Source: Sphingobium sp. WTD-1
GTDB taxonomy: Bacteria; Pseudomonadota; Alphaproteobacteria; Sphingomonadales; Sphingomonadaceae
Reading direction: 5' to 3'
NCBI RefSeq assembly: GCF_030128825.1
Contig: NZ_CP119127.1
Span: 1,922,001 to 1,986,000, forward strand
DNA length: 64,000 bases
The notes below the pieces were generated by a model. It did not search any database. It was not told the origin of the DNA and was given only the letters and a program-made list of their open reading frames with translations. Below are positions 8,234 to 18,014 of this stretch, one piece after another. The stretch's first letter is position 1, and each line of letters starts with the position of its first letter. Position numbers and translations under genes: made by a program.

Positions 8234-9874
8234 TCAGTCGGCGACGCGGCGGAAGGCAACGTCGTAGGCACGCCCTTCGCCAAAGCGCAGCGCGGTGACC
8301 GCGCCCGATGCGTCGCGTTCGAACTTGACGGTGATGCGGCCGGCGCCCGGCGCGGCCTCGCCGGTGAAGACGTCGGCATAGGCGGGGCTGAGCGGCGTGT
8401 TGTACCAGCGCGGGCCGCTATAGGTCAGCGTGTCGCCTTGCTGCTTGAAGCTGAGGCAGGCCAAGGTGTCGACGCCGCAGAAACGGCCGATATAGGGCTT
8501 GGCGTCGAAACTGGTGACGGCATCGACCTTGCGATAGGCGATCTTCTCGCCCTCGCGATGTTCCAGTGTCAGGCCGGCCTTGCCGAAGGCGAAGATATCC
8601 TCGCGCTGCGCCCAGCGGCCCGGACCCACCGGAGTCAGCACCCGGCCGTCGGCGCGTAGATTGCCTTTGTCGTCGCTGTCGAAGCGGACCGGGAAGCCGG
8701 TCATGCCGTCGGCATAGGTGCCCGAGGGCCGCGGCCCCTTGGGGATATAGGCCTTGGCCTTGTAGGCGGGCAGGAAGATGTCGGCGACATCGCGGCCCAG
8801 CACAGGCGTATCGGCATTGCCGGTATTGCAGAGCAGCGACACGGCCAGCTTGTGCTGCGGATAGCGGGCCATCCAGGCGCGATAGCCGCCGGTCGAACCG
8901 CTGTGGCTGACTTCCTGCTGGCCATGATGGTCGAGATTCACCAGCGCCAGCGCATAGGCGATCGGCGTGCCGTCATTCAGCTTGGTCGGCGTCTGCATTT
9001 CGGCGGTGAAGCCGGCGCCGAACGTGTCGGCGTCGAGCGCCGCCTGCCACTTCACCAGATCGCCGACCGTGGTCAGCAGGCCGCCATTGCCATAGGCGTC
9101 CTCGATTACCTGGTCGTTGCGATAGACGCCATCGTCAAATTCATAGGCGCCGGTGCGGCCCGGCACGACATCGCCATGATCGTCGCGCCAGCGCGTGTGG
9201 GTCATGCCCAGCGGCTTGAAGATATGATCCTGGGTGAAGTCGGCGAGCGACTGGCCGCTGACCCGCGCGACGATGATGGCGAGCAGGTTATAATTGCTGT
9301 TGCTGTAGAGATAATGGCTGCCGGGCGCGAAGTTCAGTTCCTTCTGGCGCGCGACGATGTTCAGCATGTCCTGATTGTCGGCGGTGCGGCTGTTGCGCGG
9401 CCAGCCCTCGATCGCGGCGACCGAACCCCAGTCGCGCAGGCCGCTGGTGTGGTGCAGCAGGTGGCGGATCGTGACCGGGGTGCCGTAATCGGGCATTTCC
9501 GGCACGACCTTGCGGATGTCATCGTCCAGCGACAGCTTGCCGGCATGGGCCAGCATCAGGGTCGCGGCGGCGGTGAACTGCTTGGAGTCCGATCCGGCCT
9601 CGAAGATGCTGTCCGGGGTAAGGGGAACGCCCAGTTCCAGGCTGGCCATGCCATAGGCGCGGGTGGCGATCGCCTGGCCGTTGCGGGAGACGGCGACGGC
9701 GCAGCCTGGGGCGGTCTTGCTGTTCCAGCGCGCGAACAGCGCATCAAGGCGGGCGAGCGACGCGGCATCAGCCGGGGCAGGGGCCGGGCTGGCCGATTGT
9801 GCCATGGCGGTGGCGGGCAGTGCCGCAGCCATGCAGATGAGCGCCCCCGCGAGCGAGGACCGAACGGTCGTCAT
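8234..9874 (-). CDS. Secreted serine hydrolase, class C beta-lactamase/PBP fold
   Basis: A 546-residue exported hydrolase. It has a signal peptide (SLAGALICMAAALPATAMAQ), then a beta-lactamase-related domain with the nucleophile motif SDSK (in EAGSDSKQFTAA), the YSN motif in HYLYSNSNYN, and the third element HSGSTGGYRAW. A C-terminal extension of about 170 residues after residue 375 is beta-rich, like the DUF3471 or similar tail found in such esterases and D-aminopeptidases. Substrates could be peptides, esters or cell-wall fragments; resistance to beta-lactams should not be assumed. The ATG at 9874 has an AAGGGG ribosome site and begins exactly at the signal peptide, so in-frame upstream codons are left out. 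It is divergent from the response-regulator gene. Confidence 0.85.
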   Translation of the reverse strand: MTTVRSSLAGALICMAAALPATAMAQSASPAPAPADAASLARLDALFARWNSKTAPGCAVAVSRNGQAIATRAYGMASLELGVPLTPDSIFEAGSDSKQFTAAATLMLAHAGKLSLDDDIRKVVPEMPDYGTPVTIRHLLHHTSGLRDWGSVAAIEGWPRNSRTADNQDMLNIVARQKELNFAPGSHYLYSNSNYNLLAIIVARVSGQSLADFTQDHIFKPLGMTHTRWRDDHGDVVPGRTGAYEFDDGVYRNDQVIEDAYGNGGLLTTVGDLVKWQAALDADTFGAGFTAEMQTPTKLNDGTPIAYALALVNLDHHGQQEVSHSGSTGGYRAWMARYPQHKLAVSLLCNTGNADTPVLGRDVADIFLPAYKAKAYIPKGPRPSGTYADGMTGFPVRFDSDDKGNLRADGRVLTPVGPGRWAQREDIFAFGKAGLTLEHREGEKIAYRKVDAVTSFDAKPYIGRFCGVDTLACLSFKQQGDTLTYSGPRWYNTPLSPAYADVFTGEAAPGAGRITVKFERDASGAVTALRFGEGRAYDVAFRRVAD

Positions 9875-9997
9875 ATCTATTTTCCCCTTGTGCGCCCGAA
9901 GCGCTCTTGCCGCGCTGCGATCTGTTTTTTCTGGCGGCGCGTACGGCGGAAAATCCGTCGTCGTCCGTCTTTCCTGGCGAGTCCTAACCGGAGTCGC

Positions 9998-10013
9998 TGT
10001 CACGAACCTGACA
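9998..10013. promoter_or_regulatory. Inverted repeat in the divergent hydrolase/response-regulator promoter region
   Basis: TGTCA-N6-TGACA lies in the 279-base gap between two divergent genes. It is a candidate operator for the OmpR-type regulator that starts 141 bases to the right. The gap holds no other gene; its right half is AT-richer (10060-10110), consistent with a promoter. Confidence 0.35.
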
Positions 10014-10153
10014 CAGAGAGGGGTGAGGCGGCCGATCTTGCAATCAACGGCAAGATAAGGGCTTTTTATTTGGTATTTGCATTCCTGCTGTGGATGCGTA
10101 TCGCAATTTAATGTCGATCGAGGGTGCCTGCCGGGATCGGTAGGAGTGCTGTA

Positions 10154-10819
10154 ATGCGTTTGTTGCTGGTGGAAGATGATGAGCGTCTGGCGCGGGGGAT
10201 CATGGCCTCGCTGGAAGGCGCGGGCTTTTCCGTCGACATATTGACCAGCGGCGAGGATGCGTTGCGGCTGGCCGATCAGGAACCCTATAGCGCAATCATC
10301 TTGGACTTGGGCCTGCCCGATCTGGACGGCCTGGAAGTGCTGAGCCGGCTGCGCGCGCGCGGCGCGCGGACGCCGATCATCATCCTGACCGCACGCGACA
10401 TGATCGACGACCGGATCAATGGTCTGGATCGTGGCGCCGACGATTATATGGCCAAGCCGTTCGATCCACGCGAACTGGAATCGCGGGTTCGGGCGCTGGT
10501 GCGGCGCAGCCAGGGCACGCTCGATCCGGTGCTGCGCATCGGCACGCTGAGCTTCGACCGGTCCAGCCGCACCGTCTATCTGGAAGGCAGCATGATCGAC
10601 CTGCGCCGGCGCGAACTGGCGGTGCTGGAGACGCTGATGGGCCGGCCGGGCAAGGTGGTGGCCAAGGAAAGGCTGTCGGCCGAAGTGTTCAACTTCGACG
10701 ATGCGGTCACGCCCAATGCGCTGGAGGTCTATGTCGGCCGCCTGCGCCGCAAGTTGCAGCCGTCAGGTCCGTCGATCCGCACGATCCGCGGTCTGGGCTA
10801 TATGATCGAAGCGGCCTGA
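10154..10819 (+). CDS. OmpR/PhoB-family response regulator
   Basis: A 221-residue two-component regulator. The receiver domain starts MRLLLVEDDERLARG with the acidic pair at residues 8-9 and the phosphate-accepting Asp51 in IILDLGLPDLDG. The switch Thr lies in IIILTARD and the conserved Lys in YMAKPFDPRELE. The C-terminal winged helix ends in GLGYMIEAA, with the usual RRLRRKL recognition-helix region. The ATG at 10154 has AGGAG seven bases before it; an in-frame start 10 codons upstream lacks support. It is followed 27 bases later by its sensor kinase, and a CapA-like gene follows that, a plausible regulatory target. Confidence 0.93.
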   Translation: MRLLLVEDDERLARGIMASLEGAGFSVDILTSGEDALRLADQEPYSAIILDLGLPDLDGLEVLSRLRARGARTPIIILTARDMIDDRINGLDRGADDYMAKPFDPRELESRVRALVRRSQGTLDPVLRIGTLSFDRSSRTVYLEGSMIDLRRRELAVLETLMGRPGKVVAKERLSAEVFNFDDAVTPNALEVYVGRLRRKLQPSGPSIRTIRGLGYMIEAA

Positions 10820-10846
10820 GCGCCGGACTGATCGACAGCCACACAC

Positions 10847-12337
10847 ATGCGCAGATTGTCTTCCTCGCTGCGGCTGCGCCTGACCGGCGCGGTGATGATG
10901 CCGCTGACGGCGCTGGTGCTGGTCTTTTCCGTCATCACCGCACTGGTCAATCACAATACCGAGGCGGACACGGTCGACCGGGTGCTGGTGGGGTCGGTCC
11001 GCACGCTCAGCCTTGCCTATAACAGTCCGCCGGCCGACCAGAAGCGGCTGGTGCCGCTGGTCATCCACCTGCTCCAGCGTCGCGCCCGGCCGGTGGTCCA
11101 TTACAGCGTTTATCGTGGCGACAGGCTGGTCGCCGGCGATCCCAGCCTGAAGCCGCCCGCCGATTATCGCGCGGATTGGGATGGCGTGACCGATCGCCAT
11201 CCGCCCGCGACCTTCAAGAATGCCTATCGCAAGACGCCGCTGGTGCGCGGCTATCTCGATCCGGCAGATGCTCATTATGTCACCCAGGCGGCCTATCTGC
11301 GCAGCGGCACGCTGCACGGCAAGCCGGTGCGGATCGCGACCGAGATGCGCCGCGCCTATGGCGATGACAGGCTGATCGCGATCCAGATTGCCGACTATCT
11401 GGATGACCGGTCTGCCTATGAACGGCTGTTCTTGCGCCAGGTGCTGCTGGTCGGCGTTGCGGTGCTGCTGGTCACCGGGCTGCTCTTCTGGTGGGCGATC
11501 CGCTGGGGGCTGCGGCCGCTGTCGGACCTGACGGGGCAGGTGGAGGCCGCCCGGCGCGAGGCGTCGCCGGCCTTCCGCATGGAAATGGCGGAAGCCACGC
11601 CGGTCGAGATCAAGCCGTTCGTGGCGGCCTTCAACGGGCTGATGGCGCGGCTGGAGCGGGCAACCAATTCGCTGCGGCAGTTCACCTCCAACGCCTCGCA
11701 CCAGATGCGCACGCCGCTTGCCGTGGCGCGGGTACATCTCGACGTGCTCGATCGCTATGGCGCGACCTCGCCCCAGGGCAAGGCGGCGTTGCAGGATATT
11801 CCCCACGCCATCGACAGCCTCGAACAATTGCTGCGCCAGTTGATCGCGCTCGCCCGCAGCGAGGAGGATGGCGACATGCGCATGGGGCCGTTCGACCTGT
11901 CCGAAGTCGCCGCGGACGTGATCGCCGATCGCGCCGCCCAGGCGCCGGCCGATATCGAGATCGGCTATGACAAGGCGATGGTCGGTCCGGCCATGGCGGT
12001 CGGCCAGCCGGGGCTGGCTGCGGAGCTGATCGGCAATCTGCTCGACAATGCGATCCGCTACAACCGGCCGGGCGGCACGGTGACCGTTCATCTCTATCGC
12101 CGTGACGGGCAGGCGATGGTCGATATCGACGATGATGGTTCGGGCATTCCTGAGGCGCAGCGCGAGAAGGTGTGGGACCGTTTCTATCGCATGCCGGGCA
12201 ACAGCGCGACGCCGGGCACTGGGCTTGGCCTGCCGATCGCCCGCGCGCTCGCCGACCGGATGGGGGCGCAGATCAGCCTGGCCGACGGACGGACCGGCCG
12301 GGGGCTGTGCGTCACCATCGCGTTTCGCGCCGAATAG
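10847..12337 (+). CDS. Sensor histidine kinase (TctE/QseC-like)
   Basis: A 496-residue membrane kinase. It has an N-terminal transmembrane helix (residues about 14-34), a periplasmic domain of about 165 residues (TctE-N-like), and a second helix LLVGVAVLLVTGLLFWWAI. A HAMP-like linker follows, then the dimerisation domain with phosphorylated His285 in SNASHQMRTPLA, and the ATPase domain with N-box NLLDNAIRYN, G1 DDDGSGI and G2 GTGLGLPIA. It phosphorylates the response regulator encoded just upstream. TctE-type sensors respond to organic acids such as tricarboxylates; the ligand here is unknown. Confidence 0.92.
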   Translation: MRRLSSSLRLRLTGAVMMPLTALVLVFSVITALVNHNTEADTVDRVLVGSVRTLSLAYNSPPADQKRLVPLVIHLLQRRARPVVHYSVYRGDRLVAGDPSLKPPADYRADWDGVTDRHPPATFKNAYRKTPLVRGYLDPADAHYVTQAAYLRSGTLHGKPVRIATEMRRAYGDDRLIAIQIADYLDDRSAYERLFLRQVLLVGVAVLLVTGLLFWWAIRWGLRPLSDLTGQVEAARREASPAFRMEMAEATPVEIKPFVAAFNGLMARLERATNSLRQFTSNASHQMRTPLAVARVHLDVLDRYGATSPQGKAALQDIPHAIDSLEQLLRQLIALARSEEDGDMRMGPFDLSEVAADVIADRAAQAPADIEIGYDKAMVGPAMAVGQPGLAAELIGNLLDNAIRYNRPGGTVTVHLYRRDGQAMVDIDDDGSGIPEAQREKVWDRFYRMPGNSATPGTGLGLPIARALADRMGAQISLADGRTGRGLCVTIAFRAE

Positions 12338-12429
12338 GGTCGTCGAACAGAAAAGCCCGCCCCGGCGACAGGTTCATGTCAGCCCGACCGGCTATCCCCG
12401 ACACAAAGTTACAAAGGGGAAGTCCGTTG

Positions 12430-13854
12430 ATGCTGTCTAAGATTCTTCGCCGCCGCGCGGTGCGCAGCCTGTCGTTGGCCGGCGCCGCGCTGATGCTGAC
12501 CGCGCCGATCGTGGCCCATGCCGAGGAAGAGGAAAGCGGCGGCCAGTTGTCGACCAGCCGCGTGCCGACCAGCCCGATCGCCGGTGATTTCAGCTTCGCG
12601 GCGGTGGGCGACCTCATCTATCTGCGGCCGATGCTGGCGACGATCGAGCAGCAGTCGCCCGACATGCTGCGCATCCTGCGTGGCGCGGACGTGACCTTCG
12701 GCAATTTCGAGACCACCGCGCTTGACCTCAAGACCTTCAAGGGCTCGCCCCAGGCGGAGTCGGGTGGCACCTGGATGCTGGCCGATCCCGCCGTTCCCGC
12801 CGATGTGGCGAAGATGGGCATCGACATTGTCGGTCATGCCAACAACCATGCCACCGATTGGGGCGTGGAGGGGCTGTATGACACGTTGGCGCTGCTCGAC
12901 GGCGCGCATATCGTCCATGCCGGCACCGGCCGTTCGATGACCGCGGCCCGTGCGCCGGCCTATTATGACGGGCCGCATGGCCGCGTCGGGCTGGTGTCGG
13001 CCACCACCAGCTTCACGCCGATGTCGCCGGCCTCCGATCCGCTGGGCCAGGTGCCCGGCCGTGGCGGCGCCAATGCCATCCGCAGCGTCGAGGTCGGTAT
13101 GGTGTCCGACACCGATCTGGCGACGATCGCGCGGCTGGCGGGCACCAAGGCGGGCGCGCCGGTCAAGATGAAGGGCCGCGAATATCGGGCGACGACAAGC
13201 CCGACCGCACCGATGACGATCGAATATGATCTCAATGCCAGGGATGTCGCCGCCAACATGCTGGCCGTGCGCCAGGCCAAGCAGAATGGCAATTTCGCTG
13301 TCTTCTCGCTGCACAATCATGAGCCCGGCAATGCCAGCCAGACGCCCGCCAATTTCGCCCAGGGTCTGGCCCATCAGGCGATCGATGCCGGCGCCGACGC
13401 CTATGTCGGCCATGGTCCGCACCAGCTGCGCGGGATCGAGATCTACAAGGGCAAGCCGATCTTCTATTCGCTCGGCAACTTCGCGATGATGAACAACAGC
13501 CTGGATGACCTGCCGGCCGACATGTACGACCAGTTCGGCATCACGCCGGGCAGCGTCACCGCGCCCGAACTGCTGCAGGCGCGCGGGGCCAAGGAATTTG
13601 GCGATCCCAACCTCTATGAAACGGTGATCGCGGTCAGCCATTACAAGGATGGCCAGCTGAGCGAAATCCGCCTCTATCCCGTTGACTTGGGCGTTAACGC
13701 GACGGGTGCGGGCAAGGGCGTGCCGCACCTGGCCGACGCCACCACCGGCGCGCGCATCCTGGAACGGCTGCAGCGCCTGTCCACGCCGTTCGGCACGAAG
13801 ATCGAGACGGTCAAGGGCGTGGGCGTGATCCGCGTGGCAGCGTCGCGCCCCTGA
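12430..13854 (+). CDS. CapA-family metallophosphatase-like exported protein
   Basis: A 474-residue protein with a twin-Arg-rich signal segment (RRAVRSLSLAGAALMLTAP...AHA). The calcineurin-like CapA/PGA_cap domain has its metal-binding motifs in order: AVGDLIYLRP, TFGNFETTALD, VGHANNHATDWG, FSLHNHEPGN and VGHGPHQLRGIEIYKGKP. In the family CapA belongs to poly-gamma-glutamate synthesis, but lone CapA proteins without capB and capC, as here, are widespread and of unsettled function. I start at the ATG at 12430, which has a GGGGAAG ribosome site and leads straight into the signal peptide. It lies 92 bases after the sensor kinase on the same strand and may be co-transcribed. Confidence 0.88.
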   Translation: MLSKILRRRAVRSLSLAGAALMLTAPIVAHAEEEESGGQLSTSRVPTSPIAGDFSFAAVGDLIYLRPMLATIEQQSPDMLRILRGADVTFGNFETTALDLKTFKGSPQAESGGTWMLADPAVPADVAKMGIDIVGHANNHATDWGVEGLYDTLALLDGAHIVHAGTGRSMTAARAPAYYDGPHGRVGLVSATTSFTPMSPASDPLGQVPGRGGANAIRSVEVGMVSDTDLATIARLAGTKAGAPVKMKGREYRATTSPTAPMTIEYDLNARDVAANMLAVRQAKQNGNFAVFSLHNHEPGNASQTPANFAQGLAHQAIDAGADAYVGHGPHQLRGIEIYKGKPIFYSLGNFAMMNNSLDDLPADMYDQFGITPGSVTAPELLQARGAKEFGDPNLYETVIAVSHYKDGQLSEIRLYPVDLGVNATGAGKGVPHLADATTGARILERLQRLSTPFGTKIETVKGVGVIRVAASRP

Positions 13855-13862
13855 TCTAATGG

Positions 13863-13898
13863 CGGCTTCAGGGGCGCGGGACGGCGCCCCTGAAGCCG
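13863..13898. terminator. Perfect bidirectional terminator hairpin
   Basis: A 15-base perfect stem (13863-13877 with 13884-13898) has the 6-base loop GGGACG. It lies in the 51-base gap between two convergent genes (capA-like and jetC), so it can serve both strands. Confidence 0.8.
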
Positions 13899-13905
13899 GC
13901 CAGTC

Positions 13906-16900
13906 CTATTCCGCGCTGTCCAGCGCGAAGAGGTCGAGCCGTTCGGCCAGCGCGGCATCGTCCAGATGCTGCGGGTTGGCGGCGCGCATTTGGGTGCGGG
14001 CATGGGGCTTGATGCGGACGGCTTCGGCGCTGGCATTGTCGCCATGGCGGAACACGTCGATCACGCTGTCGAGATTTTCATAGACGACCGCGCGCTTTTC
14101 CGATGGCGCAGCGATCACCACCTGCAGCCCGATATCATCGTAAAATTCGAGCAGGGTCCGCTGGTTGGGGCCGTCCATCTTGCTGAACGCCTCGTCGAAC
14201 ACGGCAAGGCCCAGACCCAGCTCCGCGCGCTCATATTGCCGGCGCGCGCCATGATAGATGCTGGCCAGCGCCGCGCCGATCACCACATAATAGGGGACCT
14301 GCCGCTCCGCGCCGCTCGCCGTGCCCTTGCGCTTGTCATAGCTGGTGGTGCGGCCCTTGTTCACATCCTCCATGCGCAGGTCGAAGGTGAAATAGTTGCG
14401 GTAATCCTGATAGGCCGCAAAATCGAGGGACTCGTCGCTCAGCAGCCGTTCGACTTCGGCCAGCGCCTGGGCATGTTCGGCGTCGCGCGGGGCGGCCCGG
14501 CCAAAGAGGGCATCGAAGGTCAGTTCGTCATGCTCGCTCTCGCGCGCCAGCCGGTGGAGCGCGGCAAACTCCTCCTTGGGACGGGCATGGAGCGTGTAGA
14601 TTTCGCCATGGAGCGGCCGCATCCGCAGCGCGCGGGTGAGGTTGTCCAGCTCCGAACGCAGATCGTTGAAGCGGGCGTTCAGCTCATGGATGAAGGCGGT
14701 ACGGAACAGCTGGCCGATCTGTTCGGCGGCTTCGTCAGCCTGGCGCCGATACTGGATCAGCTCATTGTCCTCCAGCGCCGCGATATTGGCGGCGAGCCAG
14801 GGCTTCACCTCGGTCGCGATCGCGCCGGGCAGGGCAATGGGCGCGCTATTGTCGAAATCGGCGCGATAATGGCCCAGCGTCTCGCGAATTTCGCCCTGCA
14901 ACGCCTGATAGGCGTCGCGGGCCTCGTCCGCGCGCTTCATCATCTCCTGCACCAGTCGGGGCAGGGGACGTCCGCGCTGCTGGCGATAGGCCTCGCGCAG
15001 GATCGAGAGGCTGGCCGATGAGCGCACCCGATCCTTGAACAGGGCGCGCCGCGAGCGCAGGCAGAGCCAGGAGCCGGGCTGGGCATCGCCCGCATCCAGC
15101 CGCCGCTGGATTTCGATCCTGGCCTGGCCAAGTTGGCCGCGCCGGCCGATCAGCTCTTCTTTTTCCTCGGTGGCGCTGCGCAGTTGCAGCTTCACCTTGT
15201 CCAGATTGGGCTGGATCGCCGGGTCCACCGTCATCGCGATCTTGTCGAGCCGGTGCTGCAATTCGGTGCGGCTTTCCTCATGCTGGTCGATCGCGGCGAC
15301 CAGCAGGTCGAGCCGGTCGGCCGGATCGACATCGGCCATCAGCGGCAGCAGCTTGCGATGAATATCGTCGTGGAACCGTTCGCTTTCGGCATGGACGGCG
15401 ATCAGCGCCTGCCGATCCTCGATCCGGGCGAGCAGTTCGGCCTCCATCAGCGGGGCTGCGGCCCGGCCGATCTTGAGATCGCGGGTGCGCAGCACCTCGA
15501 CCACGATGCCGCTATTATAGGCGCCATCGCGCATGATCGCGCGGCCGCCGGCCAGCAATTCCGCCTGGGTGCCGGCAAGGCGCACCTGGCCGGTGCGGAA
15601 GCGCAGGAAGGCGATCGCCAGCGGATCGTCGCTGGCAAAGACGGTGGCGAGGGAATCGGTGTCGAAGCCGGGCGGCTGTTCGGCGAGGCGGCGGCTGTTG
15701 ATGACCCGGCATCCGCGGAAGCCGTCGCGGTTGGCGCGCACGATCTCGACCGCGCGGGACGCATGTTCGGGATCGACCAGGATCGCCTCGCGGTCGCGAC
15801 CGAGCAGCGCCTCGGCCGCTTCGCGCCATTGCGGATCGACGATTTCCGCCACCTGGCAGAGCGTGCGCGGGCGCATATTTTCCCGCTCCAGCGCGGCCAT
15901 CAGGCGGATGGTGCGATCGTCCAGGCTCACCTGGCCGGCGCGCGCCTTGTCGCGCCGTGCGACCAGATCGGCCAGTTCGTCCTGCAGGCCGCGCCGCTGG
16001 GCGATCGCCTGATCGCGCCGTTCCTGAATTTTCTCGACGGTATCGATCGCGCTGCGGCGGGCAGTGGCGATCAGCTCCTCCATCGCCAGCGGATCGCGCG
16101 GCCATGTCGGCGGCTCCAGCCCGTCGCTCTGCTGCCGCAGCGCCTCCAGCGCCTGGAACAGGGGGCCGAGCTTCAGGGGCGCGAGTCGCTCGCGATGGTC
16201 GAGCAGACTGGCGCCGAGCGCGGCCGCACGGAAACGGGCTTCGAGCCGTTGCACCACGCCGGTGCGGGCGAGGTCCACGGCCTTGAGTTCGCTGGCGACC
16301 ACGGCCCGTTTGCCGGCGGCGCCCTCCGCCACGGACTGGGCGAGCAGGCTGTCCTGCCGATCGCCCAGTGCCGCGATCTCCGCATCGCAGCGGCCGATAT
16401 CCTGCTGGATGTCGTCCAGTTCCGCCAGCGTGTCGCGCCGTTCGCGCAGATTGGCGATCAGCGCGGCGCCCGCCTCGATCATGGCGGCGAGGCGGGCGGT
16501 GCCGCGGGCGACATCCTCCCGCTCCAGCAAGGTGACGAAGCGGGATACGAGTTCGGCCAGCGCCCGCAGCGCGTCGAGCCGCCGTTCCAGCTCATGCACA
16601 TCCTTCTGGATGTCGCGATAGCGCTGGATGCCCTCGCGCAGTTCGCCGATGTCGATGTCGTTCCGGGCGAGCAGGAAATTATGCACGAAGCCCTCGACCG
16701 AGCGCATATCCTCGAACGACAGGGCCATGATGAAGGCGCGAATGAAACGTTCCGGGTCGCTATGGCGCCGGCCGGTGAACAGCTGGCGCATATATTCGCG
16801 GATATGGTTGCGCGGGCCATCGGGGCGGATGAGCTCGGTGCCGGCCGCGGCGCATGCCTGCTCCAGCCGTTCGCGCACCAGATTCCAGGGGGCAGAGCGT

Positions 16901-17349
16901 TGCTGCCCGCCGTCCAGATTCTCGATCAGCAGGTCGGTATCCACTCGCACGCCGGGCGCGATATAGCGGCCGACCACCTGTGCGTCCTCGATCGCGGACG
17001 CCTCGACGCATAGGCCCACGCTAACCGGCGGGCGCACACCATCGAGATCGTCGAACGTCAGCACGATGTGGGTGACGGATTCCTGGCGCAGAAATTCATG
17101 TTCGTTGAGTTGGCCGAGGCAATAGCCGCGCAGCGTGCGTTCCGACTTGCGGCTGCCGGTTTCGCCGGCGGAACGATTGAACTGATACCAGCGCCGCGAG
17201 CCGCCGGTCATCACTGCCTGGATGAGGTCGATCAGCGTCGACTTGCCGGAGCGGTTCTGGCCCAGCACGGCGGTGTCGCCGCTGACGGCGAGGTCTTCGC
17301 GGCCGAACAGATGCCATTGCACCAGTGCGATATGGGCAAGCTGCATCAT
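13906..17349 (-). CDS. jetC: SMC-like ATPase JetC/MksB
   Basis: A 1147-residue SMC-type ATPase. The N-terminal Walker A is VLGQNRSGKSTLIDLIQ, around residues 29-45. Two long charged coiled-coil stretches (about 230-480 and 640-860) flank a hinge-like middle. The C-terminal ABC signature region is GTASGAERQVPYYV, followed by Walker B and D-loop LAVFDEAFSKMDGPNQ. It belongs with MksB and Wadjet JetC. Such ATPases pump DNA loops: MksBEF helps organise chromosomes, while Wadjet with JetD cuts small circular DNA. The start overlaps jetB by ATGA. Downstream, where jetD normally lies, there is only the terminator and an opposing gene. The Walker residues look intact, so the protein should be active. 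Confidence 0.9.
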   Translation of the reverse strand: MMQLAHIALVQWHLFGREDLAVSGDTAVLGQNRSGKSTLIDLIQAVMTGGSRRWYQFNRSAGETGSRKSERTLRGYCLGQLNEHEFLRQESVTHIVLTFDDLDGVRPPVSVGLCVEASAIEDAQVVGRYIAPGVRVDTDLLIENLDGGQQRSAPWNLVRERLEQACAAAGTELIRPDGPRNHIREYMRQLFTGRRHSDPERFIRAFIMALSFEDMRSVEGFVHNFLLARNDIDIGELREGIQRYRDIQKDVHELERRLDALRALAELVSRFVTLLEREDVARGTARLAAMIEAGAALIANLRERRDTLAELDDIQQDIGRCDAEIAALGDRQDSLLAQSVAEGAAGKRAVVASELKAVDLARTGVVQRLEARFRAAALGASLLDHRERLAPLKLGPLFQALEALRQQSDGLEPPTWPRDPLAMEELIATARRSAIDTVEKIQERRDQAIAQRRGLQDELADLVARRDKARAGQVSLDDRTIRLMAALERENMRPRTLCQVAEIVDPQWREAAEALLGRDREAILVDPEHASRAVEIVRANRDGFRGCRVINSRRLAEQPPGFDTDSLATVFASDDPLAIAFLRFRTGQVRLAGTQAELLAGGRAIMRDGAYNSGIVVEVLRTRDLKIGRAAAPLMEAELLARIEDRQALIAVHAESERFHDDIHRKLLPLMADVDPADRLDLLVAAIDQHEESRTELQHRLDKIAMTVDPAIQPNLDKVKLQLRSATEEKEELIGRRGQLGQARIEIQRRLDAGDAQPGSWLCLRSRRALFKDRVRSSASLSILREAYRQQRGRPLPRLVQEMMKRADEARDAYQALQGEIRETLGHYRADFDNSAPIALPGAIATEVKPWLAANIAALEDNELIQYRRQADEAAEQIGQLFRTAFIHELNARFNDLRSELDNLTRALRMRPLHGEIYTLHARPKEEFAALHRLARESEHDELTFDALFGRAAPRDAEHAQALAEVERLLSDESLDFAAYQDYRNYFTFDLRMEDVNKGRTTSYDKRKGTASGAERQVPYYVVIGAALASIYHGARRQYERAELGLGLAVFDEAFSKMDGPNQRTLLEFYDDIGLQVVIAAPSEKRAVVYENLDSVIDVFRHGDNASAEAVRIKPHARTQMRAANPQHLDDAALAERLDLFALDSAE

Positions 17350-18014
17350 GCGACCTCCTCCTCGTCGGCGTCATCCAGGTCGATGACGGGCTCCTCCGTC
17401 TCGCTTTCCTGATAGTCGCCGCCGGCCAGCAATTGTTCGAGATGGGCCATGAACTCCTCGCCCGCGACGGTGGCGATCAGCGCGCGGATGGTGATCGGCA
17501 TGTCCTCCAGCTCGTCGTCGATGTCGCCCATATGGACGATCGCCCGGCGGTCGAGTGCGGTGACCAGCGCCTTGAACTCGTTGATCCCCAGCGTCGCGCG
17601 GCGGGCGCGGGCGACCATGTCCTGATAGGCGTCATAGGCGGCATTGAGCGTCACCATCACGCTGCCATAGCGTTCGACATCGCCTTCCTGGATGCCTTCT
17701 TCCCACAATCGGCGGAACAGCAGCAGCACCAGCGTCTCGTCGATCCGCATGCGCGGATGGCCGATCTGTTCGGTGTCGGGCAGGATGCCGGCCCAGCCCT
17801 CGCTTTCGCGCACCACCAGCCGATAGCCGGCGACTTCGAAATAATCCGCTACCAGCCGCTCGACATCGGGGCGCAGCAGGACTTCGAGCAGGGCGGATGA
17901 GCCGCGATCCTGCACATGCAGGAACTGATGGCGCAGCAACTGGCTGATCGCCTGGGTCACGCGGTGCATCCGGCGCGGATCGCGCGCTTCCAGGGCCTGA
18001 AATTCACTGAGCAT
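17346..18014 (-). CDS. jetB: JetB/MksE-like accessory protein (DUF4194)
   Basis: A 222-residue acidic protein of the DUF4194 type. It is recognised by position between the JetA- and JetC-like genes, by length, and by the segment RRMHRVTQAISQLLRHQFL. The C-terminus is strongly acidic, as in MukE/MksE proteins that bridge the kleisin and the SMC heads. The ATG at 18014 overlaps the end of jetA by 11 bases and its stop overlaps jetC by 4, so the three products are co-translated. No enzymatic motif is seen, as expected. Confidence 0.8.
   Translation of the reverse strand: MLSEFQALEARDPRRMHRVTQAISQLLRHQFLHVQDRGSSALLEVLLRPDVERLVADYFEVAGYRLVVRESEGWAGILPDTEQIGHPRMRIDETLVLLLFRRLWEEGIQEGDVERYGSVMVTLNAAYDAYQDMVARARRATLGINEFKALVTALDRRAIVHMGDIDDELEDMPITIRALIATVAGEEFMAHLEQLLAGGDYQESETEEPVIDLDDADEEEVA

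Noticed and set aside
8234..9874. A beta-lactam resistance gene
   Set aside because: The fold is class C-like, but the size, C-terminal extension and genomic setting match general serine hydrolases/esterases; resistance cannot be claimed.
15133..17013. A 626-codon plus-strand frame inside jetC
   Set aside because: Antisense of the SMC gene; no motifs and no ribosome site, while jetC has complete Walker and signature motifs.
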